Assembly: GCA_029099685.1 (NCBI GenBank)
Contig: JAQXOO010000014.1
Coordinates: 1-57,602 of the forward strand
Length of the DNA: 57,602 bases
Direction of reading: 5' to 3'
Source of the DNA: Clostridia bacterium
GTDB lineage: Bacteria; Bacillota; Clostridia; Oscillospirales; Butyricicoccaceae
Part shown: positions 34,412 through 43,007 of the stretch, piece after piece
How positions within the stretch are numbered: the first letter of the stretch is position 1
Layout: the number at the start of each line of letters is the position of its first letter
Translations under genes and position numbers: made by a program
Notes under the pieces: generated by a model
Database searches by the model: none
Told to the model about the DNA's origin: nothing
What the model saw: the letters and a program-made list of their open reading frames with translations, nothing else

Positions 34412-35083
34412 ATGACATTCAGTGATATTTTCAAATCCAGCTTTCTGGAAAACGTGACTGCCGTCAGCCCGCTGGACATGGTGCTGACCATTACCCTCGC
34501 CTTCGGCACCGGCCTGTTCATTTTCTTTGTTTATAAAAAAACGTATCAGGGTGTGATGTATTCCTCCTCCTTCGGCGTCACGCTGATCGCCCTCACCATG
34601 ATCACCGCGCAGGTCATTCTGGCCGTCACCTCCAACGTGGTCCTGTCTCTGGGCATGGTGGGCGCGCTGTCCATCGTCCGTTTCCGCACGGCCATCAAGG
34701 AGCCTCTGGACATCGCGTTCCTGTTCTGGTCCATCGCGGCCGGCATCATTCTCGCGGCGGGGATGATCCCCCTGGCGGTGATCGGCAGTGTGGTGATCGG
34801 CCTGATCCTTCTGCTGTTTGTAAACAAAAAGCCCCACAGGAATCCCTATATCGTGGTCCTCTCCTGCGCGGACCATGGGGCGGAAACACAGGCAATGCAA
34901 TATTTGACCCAACAGACCCAGCGCTGCGTTGTCAAGTCAAAATCCGTCCAGCCCGGGCACATCGAGATCAATGCGGAGGTGCGCCTCAGAGAGGAAAACA
35001 CTGATTTTGTCAACACCCTGTGCGGCATAGAGGGGGTAAACAGCGCAGTCCTTGTAAGCTATAACGGCGATTACATGGGTTAA
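34412..35083 (+). CDS. DUF4956 membrane protein
   Basis: 223 residues. Four or so membrane helices in the first 140 residues (MVLTITLAFGTGLFIFFVY, VTLIALTMITAQVILAV, IAFLFWSIAAGIILAAGMIP, VVIGLILLLFV) with the conserved MVGALSIVRFRTAIKEPLD, then a soluble ACT/ferredoxin-like tail. DUF4956 genes commonly accompany VTC-domain genes; function unknown, possibly a transport or scaffold partner. An ATG four bases earlier is in another frame. Confidence 0.82.
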   Translation: MTFSDIFKSSFLENVTAVSPLDMVLTITLAFGTGLFIFFVYKKTYQGVMYSSSFGVTLIALTMITAQVILAVTSNVVLSLGMVGALSIVRFRTAIKEPLDIAFLFWSIAAGIILAAGMIPLAVIGSVVIGLILLLFVNKKPHRNPYIVVLSCADHGAETQAMQYLTQQTQRCVVKSKSVQPGHIEINAEVRLREENTDFVNTLCGIEGVNSAVLVSYNGDYMG

Positions 35084-35095
35084 GGAGAGCGCGAT

Positions 35096-36985
35096 ATGTC
35101 AACGAGCAAGCATATGGACCGGATCTGCATGGCCGCCATTGCCGCCGCGCTGGCGCTTACCCTGCTTTTTATGAACGGCGCCGGCCTTGGACTTGTAGCT
35201 TCCGGACAGGCCATGGGCTACGAAAGCCGCTTGTTCACCACCGATCAGGTCCACAGGATCGACATCGTGATGAACGGCTGGGACACGTTTATCGCGGCCT
35301 GCGAAAACGAGGAATACAGTGCCTGTTCCGTTGTCATTGACGGCGAAAGCTATAAAAATGTGGGGATACGGGCAAAAGGCAATACCTCCCTCAGCAGTGT
35401 AAGTGCCATGGGCAGCCGGCGGTACAGCTTTAAGCTGGAATTTGACCGGTATGAAAAGGGAAAAAGCTATTACGGTCTGGACAAGCTGTGCCTCAACAAT
35501 CTGATTCAGGACAATACCATGATGAAGGATTATCTGGTGTATCAGATGATGGGCGGCTTCGGTGTGGAGGCGCCCCTGTGCAGCTTCGTCTATATCACGG
35601 TCAACGGCGAGGACTGGGGCCTGTATCTTGCCGTGGAAGGCGTGGAGGACGGCTTCCTCCGGCGCAACTACGGCTCTGACGAAGGCGAACTTTACAAGCC
35701 GGACAGCACGGGCTTTGGCGGCGGGCGCGGCAACGGCAGGGGCTTCCGCATGGAGGACGTGGGTCTGGGCCTGGACGGAGCCGGAAATTCCGCGGACAGC
35801 AGTGACAACGGGCAGAATGCGCCGGGCGTTTTTCCGCCCGGATGGAAAGACGGCGCAGAGCGGCCGGACTTTGCGCCGGGAGGGCAGGCCCCGCAGCCGG
35901 ACGGCGAGCGACAGGACGCCCTGCCGCCCGGAAATGACGCCGCTCAAAACGACGGCATGCCCCAACTCCCCTGGGAGAGCGGCGCACGACCCGGCGGGAT
36001 GGGAAGCGACGATGTGAAGCTCCAATACATCGATGGCGACCCGGAAAGCTATCCCAATATTTTTGGCAATGCGAAAACCGATGTTTCCTCCGCCGACCAG
36101 CAGCGCCTCATCGGCGCGCTGAAAAACCTGAGCAGCTGCACCGATCTGGAAAACACCCTGGAAATGGAGCGTGTGCTCCGCTATTTTGTGGTACACAACT
36201 TTGTCTGCAACGGCGACAGCTATACCGGCAGCATGGTGCACAATTATTATCTGCATGAAAAAGACGGTAAACTCAGCATGATCCCCTGGGACTACAACCT
36301 GGCCTTCGGCACCTTCCAGGGCAACAGCGCAGCAAGCGCGGTCAACGCGTCCATCGACGATCCCGTTGACGGCGGCTATGATGACCGCCCCATGCTGGCC
36401 TGGATCTTTTCCGACGGGACGTACACCGAGCAGTACCATGCGCTGTTCCGGGCGTTTCTGGAGGAATGGCTTGACAGCGGAAAACTGGAGCAGATGATCG
36501 CTGCCACCGCGGAACTGATCCGCCCGTATGTGGAACAAGACCCCGGCAAATTCTGCACCGTGGAAGAATTTGAGCTTGGCGTTTCGGCGGCCACCAGGTT
36601 TGTGACGCTCCGCGCCCAGGCGGTCAGCCGTCAGCTGGAGGGAGACGCCCAAGCCGTGGACACCGGCGACCTGAAGCTTTCGGACATGGGCAGCATGAGC
36701 AGCGGAATGGGCCGCGGCGGCGGACCTGCCACGGACCAGGAAACAGGGGACCTGCCCCCGGATAACCGGGGCACACCTCCTGACGGAACGGGCATGGGCG
36801 GCGCCAATGGGCAAAACCTGCAGCGGCCGGGGGAAGAAGGCTTCAGCCCTCAGGGGGCCGGCGGCGCGCCTGAGAGCCTGGAAACGGCGCCCGGCGGGAC
36901 CGGCGCGTCCGCCTGGGTCTGGCTGGGCGTGTCTGTGCTGGTACTTGCTGCCGGGCTGGTGCTGGCAGTGAAAAAGAAATTTTGA
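35096..36985 (+). CDS. CotH kinase-like protein, membrane anchored
   Basis: 629 residues. Signal/membrane segment (IAAALALTLLFMNGAGLGLV), CotH-like kinase fold (VGIRAKGNTSL, YSFKLEFDRYEKGKSYYGLDKLCLNN, WGLYLAVE, and the metal-binding MIPWDYNLAFG), interrupted by a Gly/Pro/Asp-rich insert at about residues 215-305. A second low-complexity tail (540-600) precedes a C-terminal helix and KKKF. CotH in B. subtilis phosphorylates spore coat proteins; here the layout predicts a surface-exposed kinase-like domain held by the membrane. Last gene of the VTC operon. Confidence 0.85.
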   Translation: MSTSKHMDRICMAAIAAALALTLLFMNGAGLGLVASGQAMGYESRLFTTDQVHRIDIVMNGWDTFIAACENEEYSACSVVIDGESYKNVGIRAKGNTSLSSVSAMGSRRYSFKLEFDRYEKGKSYYGLDKLCLNNLIQDNTMMKDYLVYQMMGGFGVEAPLCSFVYITVNGEDWGLYLAVEGVEDGFLRRNYGSDEGELYKPDSTGFGGGRGNGRGFRMEDVGLGLDGAGNSADSSDNGQNAPGVFPPGWKDGAERPDFAPGGQAPQPDGERQDALPPGNDAAQNDGMPQLPWESGARPGGMGSDDVKLQYIDGDPESYPNIFGNAKTDVSSADQQRLIGALKNLSSCTDLENTLEMERVLRYFVVHNFVCNGDSYTGSMVHNYYLHEKDGKLSMIPWDYNLAFGTFQGNSAASAVNASIDDPVDGGYDDRPMLAWIFSDGTYTEQYHALFRAFLEEWLDSGKLEQMIAATAELIRPYVEQDPGKFCTVEEFELGVSAATRFVTLRAQAVSRQLEGDAQAVDTGDLKLSDMGSMSSGMGRGGGPATDQETGDLPPDNRGTPPDGTGMGGANGQNLQRPGEEGFSPQGAGGAPESLETAPGGTGASAWVWLGVSVLVLAAGLVLAVKKKF

Positions 36986-37015
36986 ACGGGCCGTTACGTC
37001 CGTCTCCAAAATGAA

Positions 37016-37060
37016 AAGGCTCCTCCTTGCCGAAGCATCGCTTCGGAAAGGAGGAGCCTT
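37016..37060. terminator. Long terminator hairpin after the CotH gene
   Basis: AAGGCTCCTCCTT (37016-37028) and its complement (37048-37060) enclose a second stem CCGAAGC-ATC-GCTTCGG. It lies between convergent genes and can serve both. Confidence 0.7.
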
Positions 37061-37110
37061 GGTTTATGCCCGTGGCCGGGCAGGATGTTCGGGGGAATCT
37101 GCGGCGCCGC

Positions 37111-37686
37111 TCAGGATTCCGTTTCGCCGGGGGTGTGCAGCAGAATGAATTCCTCGGCCAGCAGCCGGGTCAGCCCGGACAGCACGGCGGAGGTGACCAC
37201 CAGGTCGGCCACGCCGCTTTCCGGTGCGGCGTTTCCGCCGAACAGCTTTTCCGCGAAGCCGCTGATCTGCTCTGAAAAGTACAGGCAGGTGCGGCGGTGC
37301 CGCTCCGCGAAGCGGTCATAAAGGGTGCGCACCTGGTCCTCGGTCAGACCCAGAGGCAGTATCTGCTGGATGTAGGCGATGCTGACGCACTGCTTCAGAC
37401 TGCAGATCATGATGAGATAGGCCAGGTGGACCCTGGAATACCGCTTTTTGACGGGAGGCGGCATGATTTTCTTGCGAACGTAATTATTGATGGCAGCCGC
37501 GGTCACCACCGAGTCCGCGCCCTCCTCCTTGGGCAAAAAGGAAAGGTATTCGGTCAGAAGGGAGGTGACCTGGTCCATATACAGCTCCAGAACCGGAAGC
37601 TGCTCCCAGGAAGGCAGGGCGCGCTCCTTTAGAATCTCTTCCCACCGGTGGAGCTTCTGCGCTGCCAGCTGCTGATCGTAGAGCAT
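37111..37686 (-). CDS. DUF1836 family protein
   Basis: 191 residues from ATG 37686. Core LPVLELYMDQVTSLLTEYLSFL, TAAAINNYVRKKIMPPPVKKRYSRVHLAYLIMICSLKQCVSI is the DUF1836 domain, with a MerR-like helix-turn-helix look (regulatory role suspected but unproven). The frame is open to 37722, but AAGGAA upstream of 37686 fits better. Downstream of degV and probably co-transcribed. Confidence 0.8.
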   Translation of the reverse strand: MLYDQQLAAQKLHRWEEILKERALPSWEQLPVLELYMDQVTSLLTEYLSFLPKEEGADSVVTAAAINNYVRKKIMPPPVKKRYSRVHLAYLIMICSLKQCVSIAYIQQILPLGLTEDQVRTLYDRFAERHRRTCLYFSEQISGFAEKLFGGNAAPESGVADLVVTSAVLSGLTRLLAEEFILLHTPGETES

Positions 37687-37705
37687 GATGTTCCTTGCCT
37701 TTCTG

Positions 37706-38551
37706 TCAGAGGGCTTTTTCAAAGCCGATGATCATGCCGCCGTCCTCCGCATAATAGCAGCAAAGTCCGCTGTTGGGCATGATGACGACGGGGGAGCCGG
37801 GAAACTCTGCCAGAATGCGTTCTTTCAGCCGCTGGGCGCCCTCCGGCTGGTGGGCGTGGCCGATGATGACCTTTCCGCCGCGAAAGCCCCGCTGGCGCAT
37901 CTCATGTACAACGGTGGCATAAGCCTTTTCCGCGCCGCGGCATTTGTGCAGCAGGCCCACCTGGCCTTCGGGCGTGGCCACGCCCAGCACCTTGATGTTC
38001 AGCAGTTTGGCGGTCATGCCCGCCACCTTGGAGACACGGCCGTTTTTCACCAGATTGTCCAGGCTGTTCAGCAGGAATAAAAGGCCGGTGCGCTGGACAT
38101 ACCGTTCGGCTTCGGAGCACACCATTTCAAAGGGCATCCCGGAGGAAGCCAGCCGTGCGATCTCCTCCGCCAGCAGGGACATCTCGGAACCGGCGGTATG
38201 GACGTCAAAGATATAGATCTTTTTTTCAGGGCTTTCCGCCAGGACCATATCCCGGGCGATGACGGCGCTGGCATAGCTGCCGGAAAGGGCGCTGGAGATG
38301 GGGATGGCATAGTTTTCGTCCGCTGCGCGGAAATGCTGCGCCCATTCCTCGGGACTGGGGCAGGCCGAGCCGGTCTTGCCCTTGAAGGCATAGACCTCGT
38401 CCAGCATCTGCCGGGTATCCAGGTCAAAGGTATCTACATATTCCTTGTTTCCCGCGATGATGCGCAGCGGGGCGCGGGCAAACAGCGCGTCGGGGGAGAT
38501 GTGGGACAGGCCGCGCAGGTCGCAGCCGGAATCGGCAATGATCTGAAACAT
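37706..38551 (-). CDS. DegV family fatty-acid-binding protein
   Basis: 281 residues. IADSGCDL at the N-terminus, ISSALSGSYASAVIARDMV, DVHTAGSEMSLLAEEIARL and LLFLLNSLDNLVKNGRVSK are the DegV/FakB landmarks. Such proteins bind fatty acids and present them to the FakA kinase. FakA is not in the window. Has a good promoter upstream. Confidence 0.92.
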   Translation of the reverse strand: MFQIIADSGCDLRGLSHISPDALFARAPLRIIAGNKEYVDTFDLDTRQMLDEVYAFKGKTGSACPSPEEWAQHFRAADENYAIPISSALSGSYASAVIARDMVLAESPEKKIYIFDVHTAGSEMSLLAEEIARLASSGMPFEMVCSEAERYVQRTGLLFLLNSLDNLVKNGRVSKVAGMTAKLLNIKVLGVATPEGQVGLLHKCRGAEKAYATVVHEMRQRGFRGGKVIIGHAHQPEGAQRLKERILAEFPGSPVVIMPNSGLCCYYAEDGGMIIGFEKAL

Positions 38552-38600
38552 AACAGACTCCTTTTGATGCTTAAAATCAAACTATCTAATCTTTTGAATT

Positions 38601-38629
38601 ATTATATCAGGTTTTCAAAATAAATACAA
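38601..38629 (-). promoter_or_regulatory. Promoter of degV-DUF1836
   Basis: Minus strand TTGTAT, 17-base spacer, TATAAT. Confidence 0.75.
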
Positions 38630-38687
38630 GAGTTTTTTGAAAACAAAGAACCGATCCGCCCGTTTTCGCCCGCCGTGGGCAAAACGG

Positions 38688-38720
38688 CATAAAAAAGCCG
38701 GCAGGCGGCCTGCCGGCTTT
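38688..38720 (-). terminator. Terminator after the GNAT gene
   Basis: AAAGCCGGCAGGC and GCCTGCCGGCTTT form a strong stem with six T on the minus strand. Confidence 0.8.
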
Positions 38721-38758
38721 GATGCGCGCGCAAGGCGCGGCGTATGGAAAGGAAAGGT

Positions 38759-39199
38759 TTACAGTTTCAGCCCCATTTCCACGTCTCCGAAGCAGATCTC
38801 TCCGGTAGGGCGGAAGCCCAGCTTGTCATAGATGTGCCGGGCGGCGGCATTTTCGGGCGCACAAAGGAGCTGCAGGCAGCTGTACCGCCGGGAATCCCTG
38901 GCGTACCGGATCAGCAGCTCCACAGCCGCCGTGCCCAGACCCCTGCCTTCCTGCTGGGGAGACAGCATAAAGCGCCACAGGTCCAGCCGCTTCTCGTCCA
39001 TATCCTCCTCCACAAGCATGAAGCCCACAAGGGTATCGTCGTCATAGATGGCAAAGGGAAACACATCTCCGTTGTCCCGGTAGAGCCAGGCCTGGGCAAG
39101 GGACACGGCGTTGGAGGCCACAAAGCCTTCGCCCTCCGGGCGCTTCATGTTGATGACGGCGTCAAAATTGTCCTCGGTGATGGTCCTGAAATTGACCAT
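38759..39199 (-). CDS. GNAT family N-acetyltransferase
   Basis: 146 residues. Acetyl-CoA motif A LSPQQEGRGLGTAAVELLI (Q/R-x-x-G-x-G/A) and APENAAARHIYDKLGFRPTGE. Similar to diamine/small-molecule acetyltransferases, substrate unknown. Followed by a strong terminator. Confidence 0.88.
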   Translation of the reverse strand: MVNFRTITEDNFDAVINMKRPEGEGFVASNAVSLAQAWLYRDNGDVFPFAIYDDDTLVGFMLVEEDMDEKRLDLWRFMLSPQQEGRGLGTAAVELLIRYARDSRRYSCLQLLCAPENAAARHIYDKLGFRPTGEICFGDVEMGLKL

Positions 39200-39235
39200 G
39201 GATAAGCGCCCTCAAATCGGTTTTCGGTATGCAGA

Positions 39236-39260
39236 CGCCCGAACGCAAAGCGTTCGGGCG
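39236..39260 (-). terminator. Hairpin after the PBP gene
   Basis: CGCCCGAACGC-AAA-GCGTTCGGGCG, perfect 11-bp stem, but without a T-run on the minus strand; weak as a terminator. Confidence 0.4.
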
Positions 39261-39302
39261 CCGAAAAGACAGAACAGGCATGCAGCGGCTGCTGTCCCGG
39301 GA

Positions 39303-41867
39303 TCAGGGGTTAAAAATGTTGTGGAAGAAGTCGCTGAAGGGATTGTCGCCGCTGCCGGTTTGCTCCTGGCCGCCCTCTCCGGTGTTTTCCTCTCCGTCCG
39401 GATCGCCGGGCGCATCCGGGTCAGGATCGTGTCCGCTCTCCGGGTCCTCGGGCTCATCGGGATCGGTGGGCCAGAAGGGCCAGAAGGGATTGTCGGGCTC
39501 GGGCGCCGGCTCGGTGTGGACGGTACAGACCTGATAGGTGTCGGGACCGGGCTTGATATAGCCCTGGGCGATCTGGTCCTCGGTGAGCTCATAGGGGGCG
39601 CACTGGCTTTGGTCGCCCACATTAAAGACCTTGCTGCTGGGGAAGGCGCGCTTGTAGTTCAGCAGGCTGACGGTTCGCAGGCCTTCCTCCGGGCAGAAGG
39701 AGTTGGCAACGGCGTTGCCGCACAGCTGCACCGAAATATGGCAGTCGCAGTTGCGCTTGGGCACATCTTCCACCGCCACATAGGCAGTAGCCACACGGCT
39801 GCCCCGGATATCGTTGGAGCACAGGTCCGTGGCCAGACGGCCGCAGTCCAGGCAGTAGCTCACTTTGTTCATTTCCGTGCTCAGGGTGAATTTGGCGTTC
39901 TCATAGCCCTCCAGCGTGCTGGTCATCACCCGGGTCCACAGCTCCAGCGCAGGGTTGGTAGAAAACTTCTGCAGGCTTTGGGGCTGGTCAAAGCCGAACC
40001 ACACTACGCCCACGTAATAGGGCGTGATGCCCGCGAACCAGCGGTCGTTGTCGGCGCTGGTGGTACCGGTCTTGCCGCCCACGTCCATGCCGCTGATGGC
40101 GGCCTTGCGGCCGGTGCCGTTGGCGACGACGCCTGTGAGCAGCTGGATCATGTAATCCCGGGTCTTGGTGGACATGGCCACGGTGGTCACCGGCTCGTTG
40201 TCGATGAGCAGCTTGCCGTCCGCGTCATAGACCTTGGTGTACAAAATGGGCGTGGTGTACTGGCCGTCGTTGACAAAGGCGCTGTAGGCGGCGGTCATCT
40301 CCAGCACGGTGACGCCCTTGGTGAGCGAACCCATGGCAAGGGGGCTGACATCCTTGTCGCTGTAGGTCTTGACGCTGCCGTCGCTGAGGGTCTTGCTCAT
40401 GGATTCCACCAGGCTGGTCAGCCCCAGGTTTTTGGTGGCCCAGTTAAAGGAGCGTTCCACGCCCAGCTGCTGCAGCAGGTCCACCGCCACAGTGTTGTAG
40501 GATTTTGCGATACCGTTCAGGATGGTGGTGCGGCCGCTGTAGGTGCGGCTTTCGTTATAGGGCCAGCCGGTGCCGTCGCCGCGGATGGTAAAGTCCTTGG
40601 GCACGTCGTCCACCACGGTAATGGGGGTTACCAGGCCGTATTCCAGAGCGGGGGAGTAGACGGTGATGGGCTTGATGGACGAACCGGGGCTGCGGTAGGT
40701 CTGGGTGGCCCGGTTGAGGACCAGATCGCCCTCTTTTTCGCCGCGGCCGCCGTACAGGGCCTTTACCTGACCGGTATAGGGATCCATCAGCACCATGGAG
40801 GCCTGGGGATAGGTACCATCATTGCCCAGGCCTCCGGGGAAGTTGTCCTCATCCTGGAAGACCGCGTCCATTTTGGACTGGATCACGGGATCCAGGGTGG
40901 TCACGATCTTCAGACCGCCGCCGTACAGCAGCTGCTCGGCCATGCTTGCGCTGTAGCCCAGCTTGGTCTGCAGGTCGGATTTGACCGCCGAGATGACGGC
41001 ATCCTCGAAATAGGTCTGATAGCTGCTGCTGTCATCCTCTTCGCCGGTGTCCTTATAGGCCTGCACATCCTCCGCCATGGCCTGATCGTACTGGGCCTGG
41101 CTGATGTTGCCGTACTCCTTCATGGTATAGAGCACCGTGGCCCGCCGCTCGGCGTTTTTTTCGGGGAAGCGCTTCAGGTCGTAGCCGTAGGGATTTTTGA
41201 CGATTCCGGCGATGGAGGCGCATTCCGCCAGGGTCAGGTCCTTCAGGTCCTTGTTGAAATACGTCTTGGCCGCCTGGTGCACACCGTAGGCGCCCTGGCC
41301 GAAGTAGATGGTGTTGAGATACATCTCCAGGATGTCGTCTTTTTCATATTTTTTCTCCAGCTCCAGCGCACGCATGATCTCCCGCAGCTTGCGCTTGACC
41401 GAGGTGTCCTTGTCATCGGTCAGGTTCTTGATGAGCTGCTGGGTGATGGTGCTGCCGCCGCCGGTGAAGTCATCCAGCAGGCCGGTCCATTTGACGGTGG
41501 CGCCGATGGTGCGCTTCCAGTTGACGCCGTTGTGGGTGTAGAAGGTGTTGTCCTCCACCGAGATAAAGGCCAGCTGCAGCTGCTTGGGGATGTCCTCCAG
41601 GTCTACCCAGACCCGGTCCTCCAGCCCGTGCAGGCTGTTCAGCTCCACTTCCTTGCCCGTTTCCGGGTCCACATAATACATAAAGCTGGTGAGGTTCAGC
41701 CGGTAGCTGTCCAGATAGATCTCCACGTCATTGCTGACATATTTGTTAATGTATACCGCAAATACCATGCCGCAGATGGCTGCCGTGGTCAGCCCCACCA
41801 GCAGGATGGTCAGCAGAACGAATCCGATGGAACGGCCGATCCGCCGTTTCTTTTTTGCTGCGCTCAA
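39303..41867 (-). CDS. Class A penicillin-binding protein (PBP1a type)
   Basis: About 854 residues. A cytoplasmic basic tail and one membrane helix (SIGFVLLTILLVGLTTAAICGM) precede the GT51 transglycosylase (AFISVEDNTFYTHNG, GGSTITQQLIKNL) and the transpeptidase: SPGSSIKP (SxxK), KSYNTVAVDLL (SxN) and GKTGTTSADNDRWFAG (KTG). The C-terminal tail is Cys-containing, then Pro/Asp/Glu-rich. The start is a TTG at 41867 because AAAGGAG lies 8 bases upstream; a GTG at 41885 would overlap the RBS. Builds and cross-links peptidoglycan. Confidence 0.93.
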   Translation of the reverse strand: MSAAKKKRRIGRSIGFVLLTILLVGLTTAAICGMVFAVYINKYVSNDVEIYLDSYRLNLTSFMYYVDPETGKEVELNSLHGLEDRVWVDLEDIPKQLQLAFISVEDNTFYTHNGVNWKRTIGATVKWTGLLDDFTGGGSTITQQLIKNLTDDKDTSVKRKLREIMRALELEKKYEKDDILEMYLNTIYFGQGAYGVHQAAKTYFNKDLKDLTLAECASIAGIVKNPYGYDLKRFPEKNAERRATVLYTMKEYGNISQAQYDQAMAEDVQAYKDTGEEDDSSSYQTYFEDAVISAVKSDLQTKLGYSASMAEQLLYGGGLKIVTTLDPVIQSKMDAVFQDEDNFPGGLGNDGTYPQASMVLMDPYTGQVKALYGGRGEKEGDLVLNRATQTYRSPGSSIKPITVYSPALEYGLVTPITVVDDVPKDFTIRGDGTGWPYNESRTYSGRTTILNGIAKSYNTVAVDLLQQLGVERSFNWATKNLGLTSLVESMSKTLSDGSVKTYSDKDVSPLAMGSLTKGVTVLEMTAAYSAFVNDGQYTTPILYTKVYDADGKLLIDNEPVTTVAMSTKTRDYMIQLLTGVVANGTGRKAAISGMDVGGKTGTTSADNDRWFAGITPYYVGVVWFGFDQPQSLQKFSTNPALELWTRVMTSTLEGYENAKFTLSTEMNKVSYCLDCGRLATDLCSNDIRGSRVATAYVAVEDVPKRNCDCHISVQLCGNAVANSFCPEEGLRTVSLLNYKRAFPSSKVFNVGDQSQCAPYELTEDQIAQGYIKPGPDTYQVCTVHTEPAPEPDNPFWPFWPTDPDEPEDPESGHDPDPDAPGDPDGEENTGEGGQEQTGSGDNPFSDFFHNIFNP

Positions 41868-42024
41868 TGTCAAAACTCCTTTCACGCCGGCCGGAAAAGC
41901 AAAAGCGTAAAATCATACATTTAGCATTATAACACAACTGTTTTAAAATTGCATCTTAAGAAAAGATAAATTTGTATGAACGGCGTTTTTATGGGAAGAC
42001 TTCTGTAAAAAGGAGGGATCGCAT

Positions 42025-42396
42025 ATGGATTCTGTGCGGCTGCGCCGCGTTTTGCTGGCGGGAACGGGGATCCTTGCGGCGCTGTGTGTGGCAGCGATGC
42101 TGCTGCCCAGGCAGGAAACTCCGGCGGACGAGCCGCCCCGGACGGAAGCCCAGGCACCCGCCCCAAACCAGGACCCGCTCCCGGACGATGCGGAGGAGAC
42201 GCCCTCCGCCATGTACCTTCTGGGTGTCTGGCAGGGCAACGTGGCGGTGCTGGAACCCAAGGAGCGGCTGCCCATGCGGGTGACGGAAACGCCGGTGTCC
42301 TCGCTGCCCCGGCCGGACCAGCAGGCGCTGGAGCAGGGCATCCCGGTCTATACCGCGGAAGAACTGGCCGCGCTTTTGGAGGATTACGGCTCTTAA
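42025..42396 (+). CDS. bofC: BofC C-terminal domain protein
   Basis: 123 residues. Membrane segment (VLLAGTGILAALCVAAMLL), Pro/Glu/Asp linker, then MYLLGVWQGNVAVLEPKERLP, PRPDQQALEQGIPVYTAEELAALLEDYGS, the C-terminal domain of BofC. In B. subtilis BofC is secreted from the forespore and delays SpoIVB signalling to pro-SigK processing. Here the N-terminal BofC domain is absent, so the symbol is by domain only. AAAGGAGGG precedes the ATG. Confidence 0.72.
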   Translation: MDSVRLRRVLLAGTGILAALCVAAMLLPRQETPADEPPRTEAQAPAPNQDPLPDDAEETPSAMYLLGVWQGNVAVLEPKERLPMRVTETPVSSLPRPDQQALEQGIPVYTAEELAALLEDYGS

Positions 42397-42450
42397 AAGT
42401 GCTTTTTTGCGCCGCCTGCGCATAAAGTGGGATTGCGGAGGTGGCGACAC

Positions 42451-42924
42451 ATGAACATTTACACATTTAAACTGACTAAAAAGCATATCGTGGCGGCGGT
42501 GCTGGCGGTGGCCGCGATCATCGCGCTCATCATCCTGCTGGCGCCGGGAGGCAAAGCGGCTGAGACCGGAGCCGCCGTCACCATCCGGGACCGGGGCGAC
42601 TGCATCCGGTATCTGGGAGAGCTTGGCTACCAGGTGGAGGCCGAGACGGCGGACGCCCGGACGGTGCAGATCCCCAGGGAGTTCGACGCGGTGTACGAGG
42701 CCTATAACCGGATGCAGAAGGAATGCGGCTTCGACCTGCAGAAATACGCCGGGAAAAAGGTGGAGCTGACCACCTTCCGGGTGACCAACTGGCCTTCGGA
42801 CGAACAGGTGCTGGTGGATGTGCTGGTGTATAAGAAAAAGGTCATCGGCGGCGCGGTATACACCGCTGCGGTGGACGGCTTCATGCAGGGTCTGACCCCG
42901 CTGAACGCGCAGACGGAAGGATAA
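42451..42924 (+). CDS. DUF4830 domain protein
   Basis: 157 residues. One N-terminal helix (HIVAAVLAVAAIIALIILL), then an exported domain with IRYLGELGYQVEAE, IPREFDAVYEAYNRMQKECGFDLQKYAGKKVELTTF and KVIGGAVYTA, the DUF4830 signature. Function unknown. Sits 54 bases behind the bofC-like gene and ends at a hairpin. Confidence 0.8.
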   Translation: MNIYTFKLTKKHIVAAVLAVAAIIALIILLAPGGKAAETGAAVTIRDRGDCIRYLGELGYQVEAETADARTVQIPREFDAVYEAYNRMQKECGFDLQKYAGKKVELTTFRVTNWPSDEQVLVDVLVYKKKVIGGAVYTAAVDGFMQGLTPLNAQTEG

Positions 42925-42930
42925 AACATG

Positions 42931-42968
42931 AAAAAGCATCCTGCGGGACTTCCCATGGGATGCTTTTT
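42931..42968. terminator. Terminator after the DUF4830 gene
   Basis: AAAAAGCATCC and GGATGCTTTTT, 11-bp stem with flanking A and T runs. Confidence 0.8.
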
Positions 42969-43007
42969 GTGTTATAGTGAAGAAAAATCCGTCATGGAGG
43001 GAATGGG

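Noticed and set aside
39111-41924. 937-codon plus-strand open frame opposite the PBP gene
   Set aside because: The minus strand encodes all PBP motifs. The plus frame is a compositional mirror (Gly/Val/Leu-rich) with no recognisable domain.
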